Shown here: one piece after another, positions 26,631 to 34,183 of the stretch
Layout of the letters: each line of letters begins with the position of its first letter
Position numbering within the stretch: the stretch's first letter is position 1
Source: Methanobrevibacter thaueri
Lineage (GTDB): Archaea > Methanobacteriota > Methanobacteria > Methanobacteriales > Methanobacteriaceae
Direction of reading: 5' to 3'
DNA: 64,000 bases
NCBI RefSeq assembly: GCF_015062915.1
Contig: NZ_SUTJ01000004.1
Coordinates: 107,681-171,680, forward strand
Made by a program: the position numbers and the translations under genes
The notes under the pieces: generated by a model
The model's input: the letters and a program-made list of their open reading frames with translations, nothing else
Databases searched by the model: none
Told to the model about the DNA's origin: nothing

Positions 26631-27245
26631 TTACTTTTGAGCAATAACCACTAATATATAATCATTTTCCTTAACGTAACTTTCAACACTTTTAAAACCG
26701 GCATCAAGCAAATACCTTTCAAGTTCGGGCGAGGTATAAACGCTCATGCCCTCAACTGTCGCCAGCCATTTCTCATCATCCGGATGGTTACCGTCTGTCC
26801 CCTGAGCAATCATGAATCTGCCATTAGGCTTGATGACTCTTGAAACCTCCTTGAAGGTCTCCTGAATTTCTGGCCAGAAATATATGGTTTCAAATGCGGT
26901 TGCAAGGTCATATCTTTCATCCTCAATTGGCATGTCGCTGACATCCGCCTGAATGACGGTGCATCTTCCATTGTCAACCGCATCCTTGTTTTGTTTAATT
27001 GATGAGGCTACAGACACTTCGGAGTAGTCAAGCCCGTCAACATTATTTGAGGTCAATTTCAGGAACTTTTCAATGTTGACCCCGCCTCCGCAGCCAATGT
27101 CAAGTATCCTTTCATCCCCATTGACATCAATGCATTCAAATGCAAACTCGGAAATCTCCCTGTGGTTTTCATTCATGTTTTCAATAGTCTCTAAACCCTC
27201 TTCTCCATGGGGCTTCATGCATTGGGTAATCTTTTCGCCAACCAT
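26631..27245 (-). CDS. Class I SAM-dependent methyltransferase
   Basis: About 204 residues. Motif I RILDIGCGGGVNIEKFL lies near residues 40-56, followed by VDGLDYSE, CTVIQADVSDMPIEDERYDL and the post-motif VIKPNGRFMIAQG, as in UbiE/COQ5-like small-molecule methyltransferases. I set the start at the ATG at 27245, with AAAGG upstream; a TTG at 27251 is the alternative. It is divergent from the first substrate-binding protein with about 50 bases between starts, and convergent with the ThiS/MoaD-like gene. Its location inside the sulfur/thiol block suggests, but does not prove, a role in the same pathway. Confidence 0.85.
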   Translation of the reverse strand: MVGEKITQCMKPHGEEGLETIENMNENHREISEFAFECIDVNGDERILDIGCGGGVNIEKFLKLTSNNVDGLDYSEVSVASSIKQNKDAVDNGRCTVIQADVSDMPIEDERYDLATAFETIYFWPEIQETFKEVSRVIKPNGRFMIAQGTDGNHPDDEKWLATVEGMSVYTSPELERYLLDAGFKSVESYVKENDYILVVIAQK

Positions 27246-27294
27246 AATCAAAACCTTTATAATAATTTTTTAAATATATAATATTGGTGATAAT

Positions 27295-28230
27295 ATGGAT
27301 AATAAAATTATCGCAATAATTATAGCAATCATTGTGATTGCAGTTGGCGCATACTTCGTTTTGGGAGGTGGCGGTGAGGAAGTGACTATCGGTTACTTAC
27401 CATCCGACCATGATGCGGCATTGTTTGTCGCTGATGCGCAAGGTAAATTTGCAGAAAACGGAATTAACACCAAATTGGTGCAGTTCAATAATGGTGGGGA
27501 CTTGATGACTGCCATGGCAAGCGGGGACGTTGATGTGGGATATGTAGGTATCACACCGGTATTGTCATCCATTGCAAATGGAGTTCCGGTCAAGGTAATC
27601 TCAGCAGCACAGACAGAAGGGTCTGGAATAGTTGTGGCCAAAGACTCAGGAATCAATTCAGTTTCTGATTTGGCAGGCAAAAAGATAGCAACACCTGGTG
27701 AAGCATCAATTCAGCACATGCTTCTTACATACTATCTGGAGCAGAATGGAATGTCCATTAAGGATTTGAAGGTTTCAGCAATGAAGGTTCCTTCAATGAA
27801 TGATGCACTCAAAACCAACAAGATTGACGGTATGATCACATTTGAACCGTACGTATCAATTGCAGAAAAGAACGGCGCTAAGGTTTTAGCAGGTTCACAG
27901 GACATTCTGCCGGACCATCCATGCTGTGTTGTGGTTGCATCTGACAAGTTCATTGAGAACAATCCGAATGAAACACAAAAGATTGTGGATATCCATAAGA
28001 ATGCAACCGATTTCATCAACAACAACACTGATGAGGCTGCAGCATTGCTGCCTAGCGATATCGTAAGTGATGTTGAAGTTGAGAAAGTGTCTATGGCAAG
28101 TTTCCCATTCATTTCCGGTCTGGACGACTCCTATAAGCAGGACGTCATGGACTTCATGGATTTGGAGGTTGACCTTGGCATATTGAAAAAACCGCTTTCT
28201 GAAGATAAAATTTTTTGGGAAGGTAGTTAG
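27295..28230 (+). CDS. NitT/TauT-type ABC substrate-binding protein, membrane-anchored
   Basis: The 311-residue protein starts with an uncleaved-looking hydrophobic anchor (about residues 4-24, IIAIIIAIIVIAVGAYFVL). It continues as a periplasmic-binding-like fold of the SsuA/TauA/NMT1 type: IGYLPSDHDAALFVADAQ, FNNGGDLMTAMASGDVDVGYVG, KIATPGEASIQHMLL. A conserved HPCCVVVASDKF with paired cysteines is shared with its paralogue at 32139. Relatives bind sulfonates, nitrate, thiamine precursors or other small solutes. No permease or ATPase gene is adjacent. GGTGAT supports the ATG at 27295. No copy of the shared palindrome is seen in its short promoter. Confidence 0.88.
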   Translation: MDNKIIAIIIAIIVIAVGAYFVLGGGGEEVTIGYLPSDHDAALFVADAQGKFAENGINTKLVQFNNGGDLMTAMASGDVDVGYVGITPVLSSIANGVPVKVISAAQTEGSGIVVAKDSGINSVSDLAGKKIATPGEASIQHMLLTYYLEQNGMSIKDLKVSAMKVPSMNDALKTNKIDGMITFEPYVSIAEKNGAKVLAGSQDILPDHPCCVVVASDKFIENNPNETQKIVDIHKNATDFINNNTDEAAALLPSDIVSDVEVEKVSMASFPFISGLDDSYKQDVMDFMDLEVDLGILKKPLSEDKIFWEGS

Positions 28231-28286
28231 ATTCTAATTACCTTTTCTCTTTTTTTTTAGCAAAATTTTTATATACTATAATTCAT

Positions 28287-28319
28287 ATAACATATGTTAT
28301 TGCAATATAACAATTGTGA
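28287..28319 (+). promoter_or_regulatory. Double palindrome before the amidotransferase-GCS2-GshA operon
   Basis: ATAACATATGTTAT (28287-28300) is a perfect 14-bp palindrome. TAACAATTGTGA (28308-28319) is a one-mismatch copy of the shared 12-bp site, its centre 20 bp away, about two helical turns. They follow a TATA box (TTTATATACTATA, about 28267-28279) and precede the ATG at 28345 by 25 bases. Confidence 0.68.
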
Positions 28320-28344
28320 TAAACCAATTATAGGAGGAGAAAAT

Positions 28345-29142
28345 ATGTGCGAGATTTTTTGTTTTAATTCAGATACGCCAAAACAGATAAACGAATGCTT
28401 GGAATGTTTTTATAATCACTCAGAAGAACATCCCCACGGTTGGGGATTAGCAACTATGCAATCAAATGAATTTGTTATTACAAAAGAACCTATAAAAGCA
28501 ACATGCAGTCAGCATCTAAAGGACATATTATCAAATCCTGTAGTTGGAAAGAATGTGTTCGCTCACATCAGGTTAGCTACGGTTGGTGAAATAATATCTC
28601 CCAATTGCCACCCATTTACCGAAGCAGATGATAACAACAGATCATGGATGTTAATTCATAATGGAACCATTTTTGATTATCCAGAACTTGACAAATACAA
28701 AGATAAGGAGAATGGGGACACTGATTCTGAGCGAATACTCTTATACATTATAGATAAAGTGAATGAATTTGAAAGCGCAAAGGGCGCACCTTCAACCATA
28801 AAGGAACGCTTCAACTTATTGACCGGAATAATATCAGACTTGTCAAAAAACAACAAGCTCAACATAATGATTTACGATGGGGACTTGACCTACATCCACT
28901 CCAACATGAAGGAATCGTTGTACTACCTTAAAAACGATGAGGGATTTTTGGTGGCCTCAACCCCAGTAAATGACGATGATAATTGGAAGGAAGTTGAGAT
29001 GAACAAGCTGTTCGGTTTGATTGACGGTAATATAGTGTTTGAAAGCGAGGAGCATGACAATGAATTCATTTTCACAGAATTTCATGAAAAGGCAATAGAA
29101 GAATTTTTGAAAACAGTTAATCAGGATGGTAATGATGATTAA
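28345..29142 (+). CDS. Class II glutamine amidotransferase (EgtC/YafJ-like)
   Basis: The start at 28345 follows a strong GGAGGAGA (28333-28340) and places the nucleophile directly after Met (MCEIFCFNSD), as Ntn-type amidotransferases require. An ATG at 28294 lies within the operator and is not the start. HPHGWGLAT, FAHIRLATVG...NCHPF, LIHNGTIFDY and GDTDSERILL are the class II landmarks. The 265-residue protein is a stand-alone domain like EgtC, which removes gamma-glutamate from a thiol intermediate in ergothioneine synthesis. No EgtB or EgtD gene is here, so that pathway is not implied. It opens an operon with two glutamate-cysteine ligase-type genes, the next overlapping it. Confidence 0.9.
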   Translation: MCEIFCFNSDTPKQINECLECFYNHSEEHPHGWGLATMQSNEFVITKEPIKATCSQHLKDILSNPVVGKNVFAHIRLATVGEIISPNCHPFTEADDNNRSWMLIHNGTIFDYPELDKYKDKENGDTDSERILLYIIDKVNEFESAKGAPSTIKERFNLLTGIISDLSKNNKLNIMIYDGDLTYIHSNMKESLYYLKNDEGFLVASTPVNDDDNWKEVEMNKLFGLIDGNIVFESEEHDNEFIFTEFHEKAIEEFLKTVNQDGNDD

Positions 29143-30535
29143 TAAAGAGATGGTTAGAAATAAATTGTATGAAGAGTTTATAAAACCAACCAATCAGAAC
29201 AAGAATTTCATAGGCATTGAAATTGAAATTCCAATTATTAATCTTGATAAAAAAGCGGTTGATTTCAATGTTGTACATGAAATAACAGGCAAGTTCCAAA
29301 AGCAGTTCGCTGACTTCAAAGCCGATGGCGTCGATTATGACGGCAACATATTTGCCCTGAAAAATCATTTGAATGATGATATAGTCTGCTATGACTGTTC
29401 CTACAACAACATTGAATTCGCAATGGGTCGTGAAAGGGATCTGTTCTCAATCAATGAGAGATTCAGCGAATATTACTCATTTGTAAAGGAATCCTTTGAA
29501 GAGCATAACCACACATTGACAGGAATGGGAATCAACCCATACAGGAAATACAATCTCAATGAGCCGATTCCATCAGAAAGATACCTGATGCTTTATCATC
29601 ATCTGAAATCATTCAGGAATTACGCCAATATTCCAATGCATTTCCACAAATACCCGGAATATGGAATGTTTTCATCAGCATCCCAGGTTCAGCTTGACGT
29701 TACAAAAGAAAACCTGGTAAAGACAATCAATGTATTCTCAAAAATCGAGCCGATTAAGGCGTTGCTATTTTCAAATTCAGTATTATACGGTGAAGATAAC
29801 CGATTTACTTGCTTTAGGGATGCACTGTGGGAGTACTCAACCCATGGTGTAAATCCTCATAATATTGGAGTCTATGACGTTGACTTCAAGGACTTGAATG
29901 ACCTTCAATCATATCTGGAATCATTAAATATCTATTGCGTGATGCGTGATGGTGCATATATCAACTTCCCGTCTATGAATCTTTTGGAATACTTTGCACA
30001 GGATTACGTTTCAGGTGAAATCTATTGCAATGGAATGTATCGCCAGATTGACATCAAGCCATGCATCAACGATATTAAGTACTTAAGGCCGTTCAAGTTT
30101 ATCAATCTTACATTCAGGGGAACCGTTGAATTCAGAAGCATATGCACACAGCCGATACGGGATTCAATGTGCGTAGCTGCATTCCACTTGGGACTTAAGG
30201 ATAAACTGGATGAGCTGGAAGACATCATAACCAATGATACCGTATTGTATCACAGGGGATACACTGCAGGGGAACTTAGAAAGCTCCTGATTCAGGAAAA
30301 ACTTCCCGAATTCATTAATAAAAATGATTTGTGCCGTTTATCAAAGGACATTGTTGATCTCTCCTCCGATGGACTAAAGGAAAGAGCCATAGGTGAGGAG
30401 ATATTTCTAAAACCATTGTATGATAGAATTAAAAAACATTCAAATCCTGGAAAAGATTTAATTCATTTGACAAAAAATGGAATGGATATTGAAAAAATCA
30501 TCAGGGATTATGGAAAATTAGACATAATTATATAA
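29132..30535 (+). CDS. Glutamate-cysteine ligase-type enzyme, GCS2 family
   Basis: A protein of about 467 residues with the carboxylate-amine ligase landmarks IGIEIEIPII near the start, SSASQVQLDV near residues 190-200 and LTFRGTVEFRSICTQPI near 330-345. GCS2 enzymes join the gamma-carboxyl of glutamate to an amine, usually of cysteine. The start is uncertain among ATGs at 29126, 29132 and 29135, all overlapping the amidotransferase end, so translation is coupled. It is followed after 40 bases by a second, only distantly related ligase. Having two such enzymes and no ATP-grasp GshB suggests a product other than glutathione. Confidence 0.87.
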   Translation: MMINKEMVRNKLYEEFIKPTNQNKNFIGIEIEIPIINLDKKAVDFNVVHEITGKFQKQFADFKADGVDYDGNIFALKNHLNDDIVCYDCSYNNIEFAMGRERDLFSINERFSEYYSFVKESFEEHNHTLTGMGINPYRKYNLNEPIPSERYLMLYHHLKSFRNYANIPMHFHKYPEYGMFSSASQVQLDVTKENLVKTINVFSKIEPIKALLFSNSVLYGEDNRFTCFRDALWEYSTHGVNPHNIGVYDVDFKDLNDLQSYLESLNIYCVMRDGAYINFPSMNLLEYFAQDYVSGEIYCNGMYRQIDIKPCINDIKYLRPFKFINLTFRGTVEFRSICTQPIRDSMCVAAFHLGLKDKLDELEDIITNDTVLYHRGYTAGELRKLLIQEKLPEFINKNDLCRLSKDIVDLSSDGLKERAIGEEIFLKPLYDRIKKHSNPGKDLIHLTKNGMDIEKIIRDYGKLDIII

Positions 30536-30575
30536 GTTAATTAAATACAAATTTAATCTTTAAGTGAGGATGTAA

Positions 30576-31964
30576 ATGATTTTAAAGAATTTAGCTAAAA
30601 TACCCTCAGATGAAATTTTGGAAGGTTCATTTGGAATAGAATGGGAAAGCCTGCGCGCCAATGCGGATGGTAAGTTGTCCCTAACACCGCATCCAGCTAT
30701 TTTTGGTGATAAATTAACAAATCCTCTGGTCACTACTGATTTTTCAGAAAGTCAAATCGAAATTATCACTCCCACATTCGACACCATTGAGGAGGCGTTT
30801 TCCACATTTTCCCTATTGTCTGACCTGGTAAATTCATCTCTTCCAGATGATGAATACCTGTGGTTTCAGTCAATCCCATGTATCCTGCCGTATTGGGACC
30901 AGATTCCAATAGCCCAATACTCTGAGGAGGGGGAGGCCTCTCAAAAGTACCGTGAGGAATTGGCTAAAAAATATGGTGTTAAAAAGCAGATGATTTCAGG
31001 AGTGCATTTCAACTTCTCATTTACAGACAGCTTTTTAAAGAAATTGCACTCAATTGAAAACTCCAAATTATCATTCAAGGAGTTTAAAAATCAAGTTTAC
31101 CTAAAGATAGCCAGAAACTACCTTAGATATTGCTGGCTGATTATTTATTTGACCGGTTGTTCAATAGGATCTCATAAGACTTTTTCCAACGACTGCATTC
31201 ACCTGATGGATGCCCAGGATGAGCACGGCAGCTATTATTCAACAAGGGGGCCGTCATTTAGAAATGCATCCTGCGGATATAAGAACCTGAAGGAATTATG
31301 TCCGTCATATGATACTGTTGAGGATTTTACAGCTGATATTCAGCAATTCATCGATGACGGCGACTTGTCAGAGGCCAAGGAGCTCTACACCCAAATCAGG
31401 TTGAAGCCTAAAAATCCTAAGGACATGCTCAAGTCATTGAACAGGGATGGAATAGAATACATTGAGATAAGGACATTAGACATCAATCCGTTCTATAAGT
31501 GCGGCCTTGTACTGCACGACATGAATTTCTTGCATCTCTTTTTGATTTACATGTATGTCAAGGAAGAGTCAGACTATCCTCTCTGGCAAAAGGAAGCCAA
31601 GATAAATGAGGAGAATGTTGCTGAAAAGGCCTATGTAGATTCAATGAGGCTATTAAGAGATGGTGAAGAGGTAACCCTAAGGGAATGGGCGGCTGAGATT
31701 ATCAATGAGATGTATGGAATGTGTGAGGTGCTGGGCATTGACCAGGATAGCACATTGAATCTGATGCTTACCCGTATTGCAAATCCTGAGTTCACCTATG
31801 GAAAGAGACTTTTGAGGCTCATTGAAAAGGACGGTTACATCAACGCTCATATGAAATTGTCCAAGAACAACAAGAACATAAGCATTCTCAATTTGAAAAA
31901 TATAGGGAATGTCAACTGCTCAAAGTATGAAAAATATGTCAATATAGCGCTTGTTGGCAAATAA
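30576..31964 (+). CDS. gshA: Glutamate-cysteine ligase, GshA/GshF-N-type
   Basis: The 462-residue protein matches the GCL domain of GshA and bifunctional GshF: FGIEWESLRANADGKLSLTP, LVTTDFSESQIEIITP, MISGVHFNFSF and GIEYIEIRTLDINPFYKCG. The N-terminal TPHPAIFG and TDFSESQ phrases are closest to the GshF (GshAB) type of Gram-positive bacteria, but the ATP-grasp half of GshF is absent, so it should stop at gamma-glutamylcysteine or a similar dipeptide. Such an enzyme is unexpected in a methanogen and may have been acquired from gut bacteria. AGTGAGGATGT upstream supports the ATG. It is third in the operon behind the amidotransferase and GCS2 genes. Confidence 0.92.
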   Translation: MILKNLAKIPSDEILEGSFGIEWESLRANADGKLSLTPHPAIFGDKLTNPLVTTDFSESQIEIITPTFDTIEEAFSTFSLLSDLVNSSLPDDEYLWFQSIPCILPYWDQIPIAQYSEEGEASQKYREELAKKYGVKKQMISGVHFNFSFTDSFLKKLHSIENSKLSFKEFKNQVYLKIARNYLRYCWLIIYLTGCSIGSHKTFSNDCIHLMDAQDEHGSYYSTRGPSFRNASCGYKNLKELCPSYDTVEDFTADIQQFIDDGDLSEAKELYTQIRLKPKNPKDMLKSLNRDGIEYIEIRTLDINPFYKCGLVLHDMNFLHLFLIYMYVKEESDYPLWQKEAKINEENVAEKAYVDSMRLLRDGEEVTLREWAAEIINEMYGMCEVLGIDQDSTLNLMLTRIANPEFTYGKRLLRLIEKDGYINAHMKLSKNNKNISILNLKNIGNVNCSKYEKYVNIALVGK

Positions 31965-32019
31965 TCATAAAAAACTTTAAATATTATTTTTTTAAATATT
32001 ACAAATAGGGATTCAAATA

Positions 32020-32031
32020 TAACAATTGTTA
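32020..32031 (+). promoter_or_regulatory. Perfect palindrome TAACAATTGTTA before the second substrate-binding protein
   Basis: The site lies 56 bases after the gshA stop, next to a TATA-like CAAATATAA (32014-32022). A second, stronger TATA tract (ATATATATAATATA, about 32074-32087) lies downstream, so there may be two promoters, only one of which places the site at the start of transcription. The ATG is at 32139. Confidence 0.68.
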
Positions 32032-32138
32032 ATTATAGTTAAATAATTGCTTGTCTGTTAACTTTAAAGCAAGATATATATAATATACAAGTTAAATAAA
32101 TTACTGTAATTTAATATTAGAATTAAATGGTGAAAAAC

Positions 32139-33110
32139 ATGAATAAAAAGATTACATTTATTTTTGTGTTAGCACTCGCTGCACTTCTCGTAATGGGTTC
32201 AGCTAGTGCAGGTCTCTTCGACTTTTTGGGTGGAGGAGATGACACAGTAAAGATCGGTTACTTACCGTCCGATCACGACGCCGCATTATTCGTGGCTGAC
32301 GCACAAGACTTATACAAACAAAAAAACATTTCCACTGAACTTGTTCAATTTAACAACGGTGGAGATTTAATGACTGCTATGGCCAGTGGTGACGTGGATG
32401 TAGGTTATGTTGGAATCTCACCTGTATTGTCCTCAATATCCTCAGGGGTTCCTGTAAAAGTTATCTCATCCGCTCAAACTGAAGGTAGTGGAATCATTGT
32501 AACTTCCGATTCTGGAATTGCAGATGCTAAGGATTTAGCTGGAAAAACTATTGCAACTCCTGGTGAAGCATCCATTCAACATGTATTACTTGCATCTTAC
32601 TTGAAAACTAATGGAATGTCCTTGGATGACATTAACGAATCTGCTATGAAAGTTCCTTCCATTAACGATGCTTTAAAAACAGGTAACCTTCCTGCAGCAA
32701 TCACTTTCCAACCTTACGTAAGTTTAGGTGAAACTGACGATAACATTACAGAATTCGTTGACTCTTCTGAAATCATGCCAGGACACCCATGCTGTGTTGT
32801 TGTTGCTTCAGATGACTTCATCAAAAACCATGAAGACACTGCAAAAGATATTGTGGCAATTCATGAAAATGCAACCAAATACATCAATGAACAAATCAAA
32901 GCAGGTAAAACTGATGAAATAGTCAAATTATTACCTGACGACATTGTTGCAGATCCTGCAGCAGAAGCTGATTCCTTAGAAAGCTTCCCATTCATCTATG
33001 GATTAGATGACGCTTACAAAGCAAATGTGGATACATTCCAACAATTAGAAGTTGATTTAGGAATCTTAAACCAAACAATTTCCCAAGATGATTTATATTG
33101 GGAAGCATAG
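32139..33110 (+). CDS. NitT/TauT-type ABC substrate-binding protein, secreted paralogue
   Basis: The ATG at 32139, preceded by GGTGA, is preferred over the one at 32127. It gives a Sec signal peptide (FIFVLALAALLVMGSASAG, cleavage near residue 22) and a mature protein close to the one at 27295. Shared segments include IGYLPSDHDAALFVADAQ, FNNGGDLMTAMASGDVDVGYVG, TIATPGEASIQHVLL and HPCCVVVASDDF. The pair probably arose by duplication around the ligase operon. This copy is released or surface-bound while the other keeps an N-terminal membrane anchor. It has the shared palindrome in its promoter. The gene ends 39 bases from a convergent DUF447 gene, so no transporter membrane component follows. 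Confidence 0.88.
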   Translation: MNKKITFIFVLALAALLVMGSASAGLFDFLGGGDDTVKIGYLPSDHDAALFVADAQDLYKQKNISTELVQFNNGGDLMTAMASGDVDVGYVGISPVLSSISSGVPVKVISSAQTEGSGIIVTSDSGIADAKDLAGKTIATPGEASIQHVLLASYLKTNGMSLDDINESAMKVPSINDALKTGNLPAAITFQPYVSLGETDDNITEFVDSSEIMPGHPCCVVVASDDFIKNHEDTAKDIVAIHENATKYINEQIKAGKTDEIVKLLPDDIVADPAAEADSLESFPFIYGLDDAYKANVDTFQQLEVDLGILNQTISQDDLYWEA

Positions 33111-33149
33111 TTAATTTAACTATGCTTTAATTTTCTTTTTTTTTAAAAA

Positions 33150-33776
33150 TCAGTACTTTTCATATTCTGATTTCAAATCGACCATGGCCTTTTTTGTCTT
33201 TTCATCTGAAACCTTTTCAATGATTCTTTGATTTTCAATCAGAATATCCAGATACTCTTTTCTTTTCTCCTCATCAACGATTTTATATCTTCCGAAGTTG
33301 ACCAGACTCTCAATCAGCTCAGACAGGCCTCTGTTGAACGCTTGAGCATTATCATCGTTAATGACGAAATCCCTGATTTTTCCGGTTATGAAATAGATGT
33401 CGTTATCCGCTTTGATTGGGAAATTTTCAGGGGTCTTGATGTCAATGTCTTCAACATCAACAATAATGTAAGCTGGGGTGTCTTTAATGATGGCAATGTC
33501 AGTATCATCAGTATAATATTCATCGCCCAAGCAATCTAATGTGGCATATGTGAAAACCAGTGGATCTTGTGTGATGTTAACTACATACTCCCTGCTTTCC
33601 AGAATGTTTTTCAATGTTTTTGACCCTTCAAATATGTGGCAGTGGACCATGTCCTCGCCCAGGTACTTGAATGCAAAAGCGCCAGCATTTTTAACACCAT
33701 CGCCGCTGATTGTTGTGATAATGCATTCATACTGCAAGTCCTTTTCAATTCCAACTTTACCTAAATCGTAATCCAT
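33150..33776 (-). CDS. DUF447 family protein, flavin-reductase-like barrel
   Basis: The 208-residue protein (YECIITTISGDGVKNAGAFAF, SREYVVNITQDPLVFTYATL, FITGKIRDFVINDDNAQAFNRG) matches DUF447, a family found mainly in archaea with a split-barrel flavin-binding fold. The C-terminal third is helical. The reaction is not known. It follows a small helical protein gene with a 4-base gap on the minus strand, so they are co-transcribed. Confidence 0.8.
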   Translation of the reverse strand: MDYDLGKVGIEKDLQYECIITTISGDGVKNAGAFAFKYLGEDMVHCHIFEGSKTLKNILESREYVVNITQDPLVFTYATLDCLGDEYYTDDTDIAIIKDTPAYIIVDVEDIDIKTPENFPIKADNDIYFITGKIRDFVINDDNAQAFNRGLSELIESLVNFGRYKIVDEEKRKEYLDILIENQRIIEKVSDEKTKKAMVDLKSEYEKY

Positions 33777-33780
33777 ATTA

Positions 33781-34125
33781 TTATCCCTTAAATGCGTCAG
33801 CTATCTTGTTGAGGTTTCTAAAGACATTGATCAATTTCATGACAACATCATTAATCTCGCTGTTTTCAATATTTCCTAAAATTTCAATGTATTGTGGAAA
33901 TGTCTGCTTTCCGTTTTGGAAAAACAGATAGTACTCGTTCACATTGATTTCATCCTGATTCAAGTCATCAACGATATCTTTATATAGCTTTTCCAATTCG
34001 GCATGGCTTTCTTCAAGCAGATTCCTGATTTCATTAATTTCTCCATTATCCTCCAGTTTCTGAAGGGCAGTGTTTAATCGGATAATTGAGAGTGTATATG
34101 ATTCCAAATCGATTTCACCATACAT
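33781..34125 (-). CDS. Small helical protein of unknown function
   Basis: A 114-residue protein made almost entirely of amphipathic helices (YTLSIIRLNTALQKLEDNGE, NLLEESHAELEKLYKDIVDD, VVMKLINVFRNLNKIADAF). It lacks cysteine or catalytic motifs. GGTGATATT precedes the ATG. It is upstream of and close to the DUF447 gene. A protein-protein adaptor or regulator is possible; I recognise no family. Confidence 0.65.
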   Translation of the reverse strand: MYGEIDLESYTLSIIRLNTALQKLEDNGEINEIRNLLEESHAELEKLYKDIVDDLNQDEINVNEYYLFFQNGKQTFPQYIEILGNIENSEINDVVMKLINVFRNLNKIADAFKG

Positions 34126-34183
34126 AATATCACCATGTATGTAAGAAAAAAATAAAAAAAGAGAGAATTTCTCAGTTGAGAAA

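Noticed and set aside
28294..28344. The earlier ATG at 28294 as start of the amidotransferase
   Set aside because: It falls inside the palindromic operator and would bury the nucleophile cysteine; the ATG at 28345 has a strong ribosome site and puts Cys at position 2.
24963..31964. An ergothioneine or glutathione pathway
   Set aside because: EgtB, EgtD and GshB are absent, so only single families, not the known pathways, are represented.
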